Below are positions 1-6,328 of a DNA stretch of 8,993 nucleotides, one piece after another. A program made the position numbers and the translations under genes. Each line of letters begins with the position of its first letter. Position 1 is the stretch's first letter. The notes beneath the pieces are model-generated. The model saw only the letters and a list, made by a program, of their open reading frames with translations, searched no databases and was not told the DNA's origin. Source of the stretch: Firmicutes bacterium UBA3914 (GTDB lineage: Bacteria > Bacillota > Limnochordia > Darwinibacteriales > Darwinibacteriaceae); NCBI GenBank assembly GCA_002391385.1, contig DGEY01000018.1, positions 24,434 through 33,426 on the forward strand, in the 5' to 3' direction.

Positions 1-540
1 CTTGTCGATCTCAGCAGCAACCAGGGGAAGGGAGCCGCCCTGGAACACGGGTTGGCCCAGGCGGCGGGGGATGTGTACCTTTTCCTAGATGCCGATTTGG
101 GCACGAGCGCCCGGCAGGCCAGGGCTCTTTTGGATCCCGTCTTGGAAGGCCGGGCGGACATGACGGTGGCTGCCTTTACCGGCGGGCAGTCCGCGGAAGG
201 CAAGATGGGCTTTGGACTGGTGCGCCGCACAGCTATCCTGGGGGTGAGGCTGCTCACGGGCCAGCAAGTCACCAGCCCCCTCTCGGGCCAGCGGGCCATC
301 AGGGCGGAGCTCCTGCGGGAGCTGGGCGGGCTGGCCCGTGGTTTTGGCGTGGAAGTGAGTCTTACCGTGGGCGCCCTGCACCACGGCTTCAGGGTGCTAG
401 AGGTCCCCCTGCCCATGCGGCACCGGGCCCACGGCCGGGGCCTGCGGGGGTTTTGGCACCGGGGGCGCCAGATGGTGCATGTGCTTTGCGCCCTCTGGCA
501 CTGCTGGCGGAAGGGGTGGCATCGATGGTCTGGAATCTAG
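1..540 (+). CDS. Family 2 glycosyltransferase, 3' part (5' end outside window)
   Basis: The reading frame is open from base 1, so the gene begins before the window; a TTG at 52 is internal. The visible 179 residues hold the NQGKG motif, then a DADLG segment that is the metal- and nucleotide-sugar-binding DxD of inverting GT-A enzymes, then a Q-R-A-I segment and a basic C-terminal tail (HRAHGRG, HRGRQ). This matches GT2 enzymes of the polyprenyl-phosphate or glucosyl-phosphoglycerate type; donor and acceptor cannot be read from the sequence. Its last 16 bases overlap the start of the MraY-like gene, so the two are probably co-translated and may act on the same lipid-linked sugar. In many Firmicutes a similar pair lies beside steA and an MctB-like gene; whether that holds here is outside the window. 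No C-terminal membrane segment is visible, so it is probably a soluble or peripheral enzyme. Confidence 0.9.
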   Translation, partial: LVDLSSNQGKGAALEHGLAQAAGDVYLFLDADLGTSARQARALLDPVLEGRADMTVAAFTGGQSAEGKMGFGLVRRTAILGVRLLTGQQVTSPLSGQRAIRAELLRELGGLARGFGVEVSLTVGALHHGFRVLEVPLPMRHRAHGRGLRGFWHRGRQMVHVLCALWHCWRKGWHRWSGI

Positions 541-1289
541 CCGCGGCGGCCCTGGCCTATCTAGTCGTACCTTTGCTTCTGCCCCTGTACAAAAAACAGG
601 CTAGCCGCAATTACCGCGGCGAATCCGTTCCCGCCGGGCTGGGCTACAGCTTTTTGCTCCCCGCGGTGCTGGTGATGATCCTGCGCTCTGGGCGGGCCGT
701 GCAGCCACTGCTCTGCGCCATACTGCTCCTGCTCTTTGCCGCCTTGGGGGCGGTTGATGATGCCTTGGGCAGCCCGGATCAGAAGGGCTTCCGGGGGCAC
801 TTGCGCGGTGGAGTTCTTTCCAGCGGCGCCCTGAAGGCTTTAGGCGGGGCTGTGAGCGCGCTGGTTGCCGCCAGTTTGCTGGAGAGCGGCTGGCTGGAGC
901 TTCTGGTCAACGGCGGGCTCATGGCCCTGGGGGCCAACTTCTTGAACCTTTTGGACCTGCGGCCCGGGCGGGCGGCCAAAGCGTTTCTCCTGCTTAGCCT
1001 GCCTTTTCACTTTTTCACTCCGCGGCCTGTACCCCTCCAGGTGCTCTGTGGTGCCGTTTTGGGTTACCTGCCCTGGGATCTGTCCCGCAAGGCCATGATG
1101 GGTGATACGGGAGCCAATCCTTTAGGAGCGGCCTTGGGCTTGATGGCCGCGTGGTACTTACCCCTGGCGGTTAAGGCAGTGCTCCTTGCGGCTTTAGCCG
1201 CGCTGAACCTGCTTTCTGAACGGATTTCCTTCTCACGGGTCATCGAGGGCAGCCGCTTCCTAGATTTCCTAGATCGGTTAGGGCGCTGA
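525..1289 (+). CDS. MraY/WecA-like membrane phospho-sugar transferase homologue (divergent)
   Basis: A 254-residue polytopic membrane protein with roughly eight hydrophobic stretches. The ATG at 525 was chosen because AAGGGG lies just upstream and the protein then begins with a membrane segment; a longer frame back to 453 would run deep into the glycosyltransferase gene. Motifs of the polyprenyl-phosphate phospho-sugar transferase superfamily are recognisable: VDDALG (about residues 77-82), GFRGH (88-92), NLLDLRPGRA (141-150, replacing the usual NLxDGxDGL) and MGDTGANPLG (192-201). It is shorter than true MraY (about 320 residues or more), and the loop that normally carries a second Asp has become LRPGRA, so either the substrate is unusual or the protein is not a classical transferase. 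It overlaps the upstream GT2 gene by 16 bases. The family is clear; the reaction is not known to me. Confidence 0.85.
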   Translation: MVWNLAAAALAYLVVPLLLPLYKKQASRNYRGESVPAGLGYSFLLPAVLVMILRSGRAVQPLLCAILLLLFAALGAVDDALGSPDQKGFRGHLRGGVLSSGALKALGGAVSALVAASLLESGWLELLVNGGLMALGANFLNLLDLRPGRAAKAFLLLSLPFHFFTPRPVPLQVLCGAVLGYLPWDLSRKAMMGDTGANPLGAALGLMAAWYLPLAVKAVLLAALAALNLLSERISFSRVIEGSRFLDFLDRLGR

Positions 1290-1351
1290 AGGATTGGCGG
1301 TTTTGATGTGGAATATTGTGTTACCGACTTCACCGATTAAGGAGAAAGATG

Positions 1352-1972
1352 ATGCGCAATCTAGTTTTGATCCTGCTGGGCCTGACCCTCACCTCCTGCC
1401 TGGTCCAAGCGGATTCAGGCCCCGTTCACATAGTGCAGCCAGGCGATACCCTGTGGGATATTGCCCTGGCCCACGGCATTTCCTGGCAGGAGTTGGCTTC
1501 GCTGAATAAAATCAAGGATCCCACCACACTGCAGGTGGGCACCAGGCTGCGTCTGCCCACCACCACCCAGAGCGGGACCAAACTGGTACTCCACGATGGC
1601 AGCACTGTCACGGTGACTAGCGAGGAAGTGGAACTGCTGGCCCGGGTGGTTCAGGCTGAAGCGGGGGGTGAACCCTTCGAAGGCAAAGTGGCGGTGGCCG
1701 CGGTGATCCTCAACCGGGTGCGCTCCAGCAGGTACCCCGATTCTGTCTGGGAGGTTCTGCACCAGCCGGGGCAGTTCACCCCGGTGGAGCAGGGCAAGCT
1801 GCCCAAGAAGGCCGATGCCAGCTGCGTGGAAGCGGTACGCAGGGCCTTAGCTGGGGAAGATCCCACGGGCGGGGCACTGTTTTTCTACAACCCCCACACC
1901 ACCCAGTCCGCTGAGTTCTGGGCAACCAAACAGGTGATCAAGAGGATCGGGAATCATAACTTCGCCCTCTAG
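1352..1972 (+). CDS. LysM + SleB-type cell wall hydrolase (spore cortex-lytic family)
   Basis: A 206-residue exported protein. The start at 1352 follows AAGGAG (1339-1344) at 7 bases; an ATG at 1349 is also possible. Residues 4-20 are a hydrophobic export signal. It contains LTSC (13-16), which fits a lipobox, so the product could be a lipoprotein anchored at Cys16, though cleavage after VQA is the alternative. Residues 25-69 form one LysM peptidoglycan-binding repeat (VQPGDTLWDIA ... VGTRLRLP). Residues 92-206 form a SleB/CwlJ-type domain (Hydrolase_2) with ARVVQAEAGGEP, the AVAAVILNRV helix and the QFTPV loop; Glu103 is the likely catalytic acid. Classical SleB lytic transglycosylases degrade muramic-lactam cortex at germination and carry a different N-terminal binding domain; the LysM version is common in clostridia. 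The hydrolase clusters with two deacetylase-fold genes, consistent with cortex or wall remodelling. Confidence 0.93.
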   Translation: MRNLVLILLGLTLTSCLVQADSGPVHIVQPGDTLWDIALAHGISWQELASLNKIKDPTTLQVGTRLRLPTTTQSGTKLVLHDGSTVTVTSEEVELLARVVQAEAGGEPFEGKVAVAAVILNRVRSSRYPDSVWEVLHQPGQFTPVEQGKLPKKADASCVEAVRRALAGEDPTGGALFFYNPHTTQSAEFWATKQVIKRIGNHNFAL

Positions 1973-1993
1973 GTGAATAAAATGCCCTAGAGG
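1966..1993 (+). promoter_or_regulatory. Inverted repeat linking the SleB-gene stop codon to the next ribosome binding site
   Basis: CCTCTAGG (1966-1973) and CCTAGAGG (1986-1993) are perfect 8-base complements around a 12-base loop. The 5' arm contains the TAG stop (1970-1972) of the hydrolase gene. The 3' arm overlaps the AGAGGTGAGG ribosome binding site (1990-1999) of the deacetylase gene starting at 2001. A ribosome terminating on the first gene would open the stem and expose the second site, a layout that fits translational coupling. The pairing is seen; the function is inferred. Confidence 0.45.
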
Positions 1994-2000
1994 TGAGGTC

Positions 2001-2771
2001 ATGCGCGTCTATGTGGTGAAGGTCAGGTGGTGGTACCTGCTGCTGGTGCTGATGCTGGCCTTTTTGAGCATGGTTCCCCAGCTGCGTGCGCCTTTGATCA
2101 TCAGTGTTTTATCCAAGGGCCGGCTGGTACCCATTTACAGCGTGCAGACGGCAGAAAAGAAGGTGGCCTTTTCCTTTGACGCCACCTGGGGTGCTGACCT
2201 GACGGACGAGATCCTGGAGATCCTCCAGGACCACGGGATCAAAACCACTTTTTTCCTGGCAGGGTGTTGGGTGGATAAGCATCCCGACTATGTGGTGAAA
2301 ATTGCCGCCGCAGGCCATGAACTGGGCAACCACAGCTACTCCCATCCCCACATGAACACCCTCAGCGAGCAGGGCATTGCCTTTGAACTGCAGAAGAACG
2401 AGCATCTGATCCACGAGCTCACGGGGCAGAAAACGACCCTCTTCAGGCCCCCCTTTGGCGAGTACTCCAACGAGGTCATCTCCGTGGCGAGCGCCTTAGG
2501 CTACCAGACCATCCAATGGTCTGTGGATTCCCTGGATTGGAAGAACTTGAGCAGCAGCCAGATTTACGAGCGGGTTATGGGTCAGATCAAACCCGGCTCC
2601 ATCGTGCTTTTCCACAACGCAGCTCCAGGTACTCCTGGGGCTATTCGCCGTCTGATCCCCGATCTGCTCGCCCAGGGTTATGAAATAGTGCCCGTTTCCC
2701 AGCTGCTGCACAAAGGGGATTATTACATTGATCACGCCGGTACCCAGCGTCCCGGCAAAGGGGGCAGCTAG
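2001..2771 (+). CDS. Membrane-anchored NodB-fold polysaccharide deacetylase, PdaB-like
   Basis: A 256-residue protein with a basic N-terminus, one membrane segment (about 10-27) and an extracytoplasmic NodB domain (about 53-240). The start is supported by AGAGGTGAGG just upstream. Carbohydrate esterase 4 motifs in order: SFDATWG (58-64; the usual second Asp of TFDDG is Ala, as often in PdaB-type proteins, with Asp60 retained as catalytic base), HSYSH (111-115, both metal-binding His present), RPPFGEY (149-155), DSLDW (176-180) and IVLFHN (201-206). The members I recognise deacetylate peptidoglycan N-acetyl sugars; B. subtilis PdaB is needed to maintain the spore cortex. With the key residues retained, activity is plausible. 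Only two bases separate it from the next deacetylase-like gene, so they form one transcription unit. The alternative is a YlxY-type protein; assignment between these subfamilies is uncertain. Confidence 0.9.
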   Translation: MRVYVVKVRWWYLLLVLMLAFLSMVPQLRAPLIISVLSKGRLVPIYSVQTAEKKVAFSFDATWGADLTDEILEILQDHGIKTTFFLAGCWVDKHPDYVVKIAAAGHELGNHSYSHPHMNTLSEQGIAFELQKNEHLIHELTGQKTTLFRPPFGEYSNEVISVASALGYQTIQWSVDSLDWKNLSSSQIYERVMGQIKPGSIVLFHNAAPGTPGAIRRLIPDLLAQGYEIVPVSQLLHKGDYYIDHAGTQRPGKGGS

Positions 2772-2773
2772 GC

Positions 2774-3742
2774 ATGATCATCACCAAGAGGGCCCTCCTC
2801 TTTACCGCCGGTATCATTGTGGGCATAGCCCTGCTCTTTTTGGCCCCTGTGGTCTATGAGGCGGCCCAGCGGGCCCTGTACGGAGTGAAGCCAGGGGTCA
2901 CTTTAGAGGGGCAGCTGGTGGAGGGGCTCCTGGAGGAGGAGCTCTATGATGTGGTGGCCAGCCTGGCGGAGAGCTTCTATGTGGAAGCAAGCAACGCCAG
3001 CTGGGACTGGCAGCGGGGTGAGGTGCTGCCGGAAGTTGTGGGGCAGGTGGTGGATGTGCAGAGCACGGTGGCCGCCCTGCTTGAGGCACCGGCCCGCTCT
3101 GCGGTGCGGCTGGTGACGGTGGTGGTGCTCCCTTCCATCACCCGGGCCCACTTCCGCCCCTATTATCGCGGGCCCACCAGCGAACCGCGGGTGGCTTTGA
3201 TGTTCAATGTGGACTGGGGTGATGAGTACATCCCGGGCCTTTTGGAGGTGTTGGCCGAGGCCGATGTCGCGGCGACCTGGTTTCTCACCGGACGCTGGGT
3301 GGAAAAAGCCCCCCAGCTGGCCAAGGCCATAGCTGAGGGGGGACATGAAATTGGCAACCACGGCGGCTGGCACGGCTTAGCCGGGGAAATGAGTCCCGGG
3401 GAGGTGGCCCAGCTCATCCAGGAGGGGGAAGATTTGATCCTGGAGGCCACAGGACAGCGGCCCCAGGTCTTCGCCCCTCCCGCGGGGGATTATACGCAGC
3501 AGACAGTGGCGGTGGCCGCGGAGATGGGCTACAAAACGGTACTGTGGACGGTGGACACCGTGGATTGGCAGCGGCCCGCTCCCACCCAGATCATCGACCG
3601 GGTGCTCAGCGGGCTGGCCAATGGCGCCCTGATCCTCATGCATCCCACACAGCCTACCCTGGAGGCGCTGCCGGTGATCTTGGATCACCTGGCGGCCCGG
3701 GGCTTTCAATGTGTCACCGTGAGCGAGCTCTTAGCCGATTAG
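2774..3742 (+). CDS. YlxY-like degenerate polysaccharide deacetylase with N-terminal peptidoglycan-binding-like domain
   Basis: A 322-residue protein: one membrane segment (about 6-28), an accessory region (about 36-127), then a NodB-fold domain (about 138-322). The accessory region, with EVLPEVVGQVVDVQSTV and then VVVLPSITRAHF, resembles the putative peptidoglycan-binding domain found with VanW-like proteins (PG_binding_4). In the NodB domain the catalytic-base Asp of TFDDG is Asn145 (MFNVDWGDE), HGGWH (196-200) keeps the metal-binding His pair, and the Arg of RPPxG is Ala234 (APPAG); LMHP (288-291) closes the fold. Loss of the base and the Arg argues for weak or no deacetylase activity, or a changed one. 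The position upstream of the M16 gene and ymxH matches ylxY synteny in Bacillus. AAAGGGGG (2757-2764) serves the ATG. Its last 12 bases overlap the convergent GH18-like gene. Confidence 0.88.
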   Translation: MIITKRALLFTAGIIVGIALLFLAPVVYEAAQRALYGVKPGVTLEGQLVEGLLEEELYDVVASLAESFYVEASNASWDWQRGEVLPEVVGQVVDVQSTVAALLEAPARSAVRLVTVVVLPSITRAHFRPYYRGPTSEPRVALMFNVDWGDEYIPGLLEVLAEADVAATWFLTGRWVEKAPQLAKAIAEGGHEIGNHGGWHGLAGEMSPGEVAQLIQEGEDLILEATGQRPQVFAPPAGDYTQQTVAVAAEMGYKTVLWTVDTVDWQRPAPTQIIDRVLSGLANGALILMHPTQPTLEALPVILDHLAARGFQCVTVSELLAD

Positions 3743-4957
3743 ATTCGCCGCAGCGCCTTGCCAGATCGCCGGGTCTTCTTGGCCCAAACCTGAGAGGGCT
3801 GCACCGCCTAAGCGGTACTTGGTCACCAGTTCCAACTTGTATTTCAAGCTGTAGCGGTTTTCAAACCATACTTCACGGCCGTTTCCGTAGTGGAAGTACG
3901 GGGTCATGGAGGAGGCATCCCAGCGGATTTTCGCGCCGTGCCGGGCCGCCAGCTCCAGCGCTTCTCCATGGCTGATTTCCTGGGCTGTGCCTGTCCGCGT
4001 CCAATCTAGACCGGAGGTGGGCAGGCTGAGGATGATCTTCCCCGGGTCTACAGTTTGGGTAACTGCTTCCAGCATGGCCTCCAGCTCCGGCAGGGCTGCC
4101 AGAGGGCCAGGGCCTTGGGTACCTGGGGAGCTGTGGAGCAAAAGGAAGTCGGCTCCGCGGCCTGCGGCGCCGTAGTCCAGGCCTTCCTGCCAGGGGAGGC
4201 TGATCAGGGTGCGCCGCCCGCGGGCTGCCAGCTCTCCCCGGAGGGCAGTGAGGAAGGCGAAAAGATCAGCCTGTTCAGGTCCTGGGGTGTAGGCCAGGTG
4301 GACAAGGAGTCCCTTCAGGCCCCACTCTTCCGTGAGCTGGACCAGCCCACGGAGGGCTTGCTCCTTCAGCTGGGGACTGGCCAGAAGCTGGGTTGGGCTG
4401 GCCGGTACCTGGATGTGCCCGAAGGTGAGCAGCTCCTGATTGCCGGCGAAATACAGGCTTCTGCCCATGTCCACAGGGTCAAAGTTCGCGGTGATCTGCC
4501 CGCCACTGCCCAGGCTCCACCCCAGGGGTGCGAGGGCGGTGAGGTGGGAGGAATGCTGCAGCAGCGTCTCGTAGGCGGGGCTCTCCGGTTCATAAAGGCC
4601 CAGCAGCATGGGCCCCCCTTCTTTGGGGGCCTCCTTCAGCAGTCTCAGCCCATATTCGGGAACCCAGCCCACCGGTCCTGAGCTTGGGCGGATCCTGTAC
4701 CATCCGTCCTGCCTGTCCAGGATGACCACGGGCTCGGTATCTTGCTTGATTACTCCCAGGGCCTGTGCCTCTGCGAAGGGGGCGGCGCGCACCGTCAGTG
4801 CCTCAAGGGCAAGTTCCGCCCTGCGCCCCAGGACTTCCAATGCCTGCTGCTGTCCGGCGGGAACCAGGGGTTCCACGGGCTGGGGTGCCTGTCCGCCCAA
4901 GAGGGATGAAAAATAAAAGAGCATGGATAAGATGGCCACAACGGCACCTCGGTTCAA
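3731..4957 (-). CDS. SH3b + GH18-like spore-glycosidase-type protein with lost catalytic motif
   Basis: A 408-residue protein starting at TTG (4957) with AAAGGGGGAG six bases upstream. Residues 5-22 are an export signal or anchor. Residues 54-107 form one bacterial SH3 domain (LTVRAAP, GWYRI, VGWVPEYGL). Residues 117-405 match the GH18 family of the YaaH/SleL type, best seen at the end: YFHYGNGREVWFENRYSLKYK and YRLGGAALSGLGQEDPAIW. In active members strand 4 carries DGxNIDxE; here the aligned stretch is KGLLVHLA (215-222), so both Asp and the catalytic Glu are replaced (K215, H220, A222). The glycosidase is therefore probably inactive and may bind glycan instead. The reading frame is intact, which argues against a decaying gene. 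It is transcribed against its neighbours and converges on the YlxY-like gene with a 12-base overlap. Possible coat, cortex or wall-associated lectin; the role is inferred. Confidence 0.88.
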   Translation of the reverse strand: MNRGAVVAILSMLFYFSSLLGGQAPQPVEPLVPAGQQQALEVLGRRAELALEALTVRAAPFAEAQALGVIKQDTEPVVILDRQDGWYRIRPSSGPVGWVPEYGLRLLKEAPKEGGPMLLGLYEPESPAYETLLQHSSHLTALAPLGWSLGSGGQITANFDPVDMGRSLYFAGNQELLTFGHIQVPASPTQLLASPQLKEQALRGLVQLTEEWGLKGLLVHLAYTPGPEQADLFAFLTALRGELAARGRRTLISLPWQEGLDYGAAGRGADFLLLHSSPGTQGPGPLAALPELEAMLEAVTQTVDPGKIILSLPTSGLDWTRTGTAQEISHGEALELAARHGAKIRWDASSMTPYFHYGNGREVWFENRYSLKYKLELVTKYRLGGAALSGLGQEDPAIWQGAAANLIG

Positions 4958-4973
4958 AGGGCACTCCCCCTTT
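4955..4973 (-). promoter_or_regulatory. Short hairpin over the ribosome binding site and start codon of the GH18-like gene
   Basis: Read on the minus strand, AAAGGG (4973-4968), part of the ribosome binding site AAAGGGGGAG, is complementary to CCCTTT (4961-4956), which runs into the TTG start. The 6-base stem with a 6-base loop would hide both the site and the rare start codon, suggesting weak or conditional translation. It is short enough to be chance. Confidence 0.3.
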
Positions 4974-4999
4974 CTGATGTGCTGAATCTATGGTATCAT
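4971..4999 (+). promoter_or_regulatory. Candidate extended -10 promoter for the M16 peptidase gene
   Basis: TGGTATCAT (4991-4999) is an extended -10 element with 5 of 6 matches in the hexamer. The -35 position 17 bases upstream is only TTTCTG (4971-4976). Transcription would start near 5006, giving a leader of about 66 bases that contains the palindrome at 5029. It overlaps the candidate divergent promoter for the GH18-like gene, so the two could compete. Confidence 0.4.
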
Positions 5000-5013
5000 A
5001 TTCATATCGCCAA
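4985..5013 (-). promoter_or_regulatory. Candidate sigma-A promoter for the GH18-like gene
   Basis: On the minus strand TTGGCG (5013-5008) and TAGATT (4990-4985) are separated by exactly 17 bases, each matching 4 of 6 consensus positions. Transcription would start near 4978, leaving a short leader before the ribosome binding site. The score is modest, and a sporulation sigma factor could be used instead. Confidence 0.35.
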
Positions 5014-5028
5014 TTTCAGTGGAAAGAA

Positions 5029-5040
5029 CAGCACGTGCTG
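5029..5040. repeat. Perfect 12-base palindrome CAGCACGTGCTG in the divergent intergenic region
   Basis: CAGCACGTGCTG is fully self-complementary and lies 32 bases upstream of the M16 peptidase start. A related half, AGAACGGCAGTGCTGT, follows 3-4 bases later, so the sequence AGAACxGCA...TGCTG occurs twice in near-direct repeat (5026-5040 and 5045-5060). It could be an operator or a leader hairpin. No regulator is encoded in the window. Confidence 0.4.
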
Positions 5041-5071
5041 GTGAAGAACGGCAGTGCTGTGGAGGTCTGGC

Positions 5072-6328
5072 ATGTACCAAAAGACAGTGTTACCCAACGG
5101 GGTTAGAATAATCAGCGAGCGCCTGCCCCATGTGCGCTCGGTAACCTTAGGCGCTTGGTTTGAAGTGGGCAGCCGGCTGGAAGAGCCGCATGAGTGGGGG
5201 ATGTCCCACTTTGTGGAGCACATGATGTTTAAGGGCACCGCAAACTTTTCGGCCCAGGACATTGCGGAAATCATGGATCAGCGGGGCGGTCACCTCAATG
5301 CCTTCACGGAAAAGGAGCAGACCTGCTACTATTTCAAAGTGCTGGACGAGCACTTTTCCACGGCCGCGGCGCTGCTCCAGGATATGCTGCTCAATTCCCT
5401 GTTTCTGCCGGAGGATGTGGAAAAGGAGAAAAACGTGGTTCTAGAGGAGCTGCGCATGTACGAAGACTCTCCAGAGGACTTTGTACATGACCTTTTCTCC
5501 GCGGTGCTTTGGCCTGGAGATCCCCTGGGTAAGAACATCCTGGGCTCAGAGGCCACCGTTCAGGCGTTCACAGCGGAGAAGGTGCGGGAGTATGTGGCCA
5601 AGCACTACACCGCCGACCGGTTGGTCATCGCCTGCGTGGGCAACATCCACCATGGGGAGGTGGTGGAAGCTTTCGCCCAAGCCCTCGGCAAGCTGCCCCG
5701 GGGCGGCAGGGTGTCAGCTAGCAAGCCTCAGTACACCGCGGGCAGCTGCCGCTTCCAGGACAGAGAGATCGAGCAGGTACATCTCTGCCTGGGCGCCCCG
5801 GCCATTGCCCGCAGCGATGAGCGCAGGTATCCCCTGCAGGTTCTGGATGTGATCATCGGCGGAGGGGTCAGTTCTCTGCTCTTCCAGAAGCTCCGGGAAG
5901 AGCTGGGCCTGGTGTACAGTACCTATTCCTTCAACGACCTGTACAGTGATGTGGGCTTTTACGGGGTCTATGCGGGCTTCGCCCCCAGGAACTGGGGCCG
6001 GGTCTGGGATGTGCTCCAGGGGCTCTTTACAGATATTCCCCAGCTGATCACGGAAGAGGTGGTGGAAAGGTCCAAACAGCAGCTGCGCAGCGGACTGCTG
6101 CTCTCCTTGGAAAGCACCAGTACCCGCATGTCCCGGCTGGCCAAGGGAGAGATCTACGACGGCGGTCCCCTGCCGCCGGAGGTGGTCCTTCGCTTGGTTG
6201 AAGATGTGCAGCATCCACAGGTTGTGGAGCTGGCCCGGGAGCTGTACCATCCAGAGCGCTGGAGCTGGGCTGCTGTGGGGCCCAGCCGCTATGTGAGGGA
6301 GGATGTCGCATGGAGAAAGATATGCTGA
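5072..6328 (+). CDS. mlpA: M16 family zinc peptidase (MlpA/YmxG type)
   Basis: A 418-residue single-chain M16 peptidase, the usual length for the Bacillus MlpA/YmxG group. The ATG at 5072 is chosen because GGAGG sits six bases upstream and the protein then begins with the typical TVLPNGVRIISE strand; a longer frame to 5054 has no such site. The inverted zinc motif HFVEH is at 46-50 (His46 and His50 bind zinc, Glu49 is the base). The third ligand lies in NVVLEELRMYEDSPED (about Glu125/126). The LGLVYSTYSFNDLYSDVGFYGVYAG stretch marks the second, inactive half found in this fold, and both halves appear complete. It has no signal peptide, so it is probably cytoplasmic. MlpA has been linked to protease regulation in B. 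subtilis. The 3' end overlaps the next gene by 19 bases. Confidence 0.95.
   Translation: MYQKTVLPNGVRIISERLPHVRSVTLGAWFEVGSRLEEPHEWGMSHFVEHMMFKGTANFSAQDIAEIMDQRGGHLNAFTEKEQTCYYFKVLDEHFSTAAALLQDMLLNSLFLPEDVEKEKNVVLEELRMYEDSPEDFVHDLFSAVLWPGDPLGKNILGSEATVQAFTAEKVREYVAKHYTADRLVIACVGNIHHGEVVEAFAQALGKLPRGGRVSASKPQYTAGSCRFQDREIEQVHLCLGAPAIARSDERRYPLQVLDVIIGGGVSSLLFQKLREELGLVYSTYSFNDLYSDVGFYGVYAGFAPRNWGRVWDVLQGLFTDIPQLITEEVVERSKQQLRSGLLLSLESTSTRMSRLAKGEIYDGGPLPPEVVLRLVEDVQHPQVVELARELYHPERWSWAAVGPSRYVREDVAWRKIC

Noticed and set aside
1290..1351. Sporulation or vegetative promoter before the LysM-SleB gene
   Set aside because: TTGGCG (1294-1299) has no good -10 at the right distance, and no sigma-F/G pattern could be fitted convincingly.
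2001..2771. Missing second Asp of TFDDG in the first deacetylase as a sign of inactivity
   Set aside because: PdaB-type proteins commonly have a FDxxWG form at this place, and the base Asp, the His pair and RPPFG are retained, so this is ordinary for the family.
4055..4681. A 208-codon plus-strand frame opposite the GH18-like gene
   Set aside because: It lies wholly antisense to a protein with clear SH3b and GH18 domains, has no recognisable family features and no good ribosome binding site. It is a shadow of the GC-rich opposite strand.
5714..6250. A 178-codon minus-strand frame inside the M16 peptidase gene
   Set aside because: The plus-strand frame is a full M16 peptidase with its zinc motif; the antisense frame is low in recognisable structure.
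6264..6286. Hairpin GCTGGGC / GCCCAGC near the end of the M16 gene as a terminator
   Set aside because: No T-run follows, it lies within coding sequence, and such stems are frequent in GC-rich genes.
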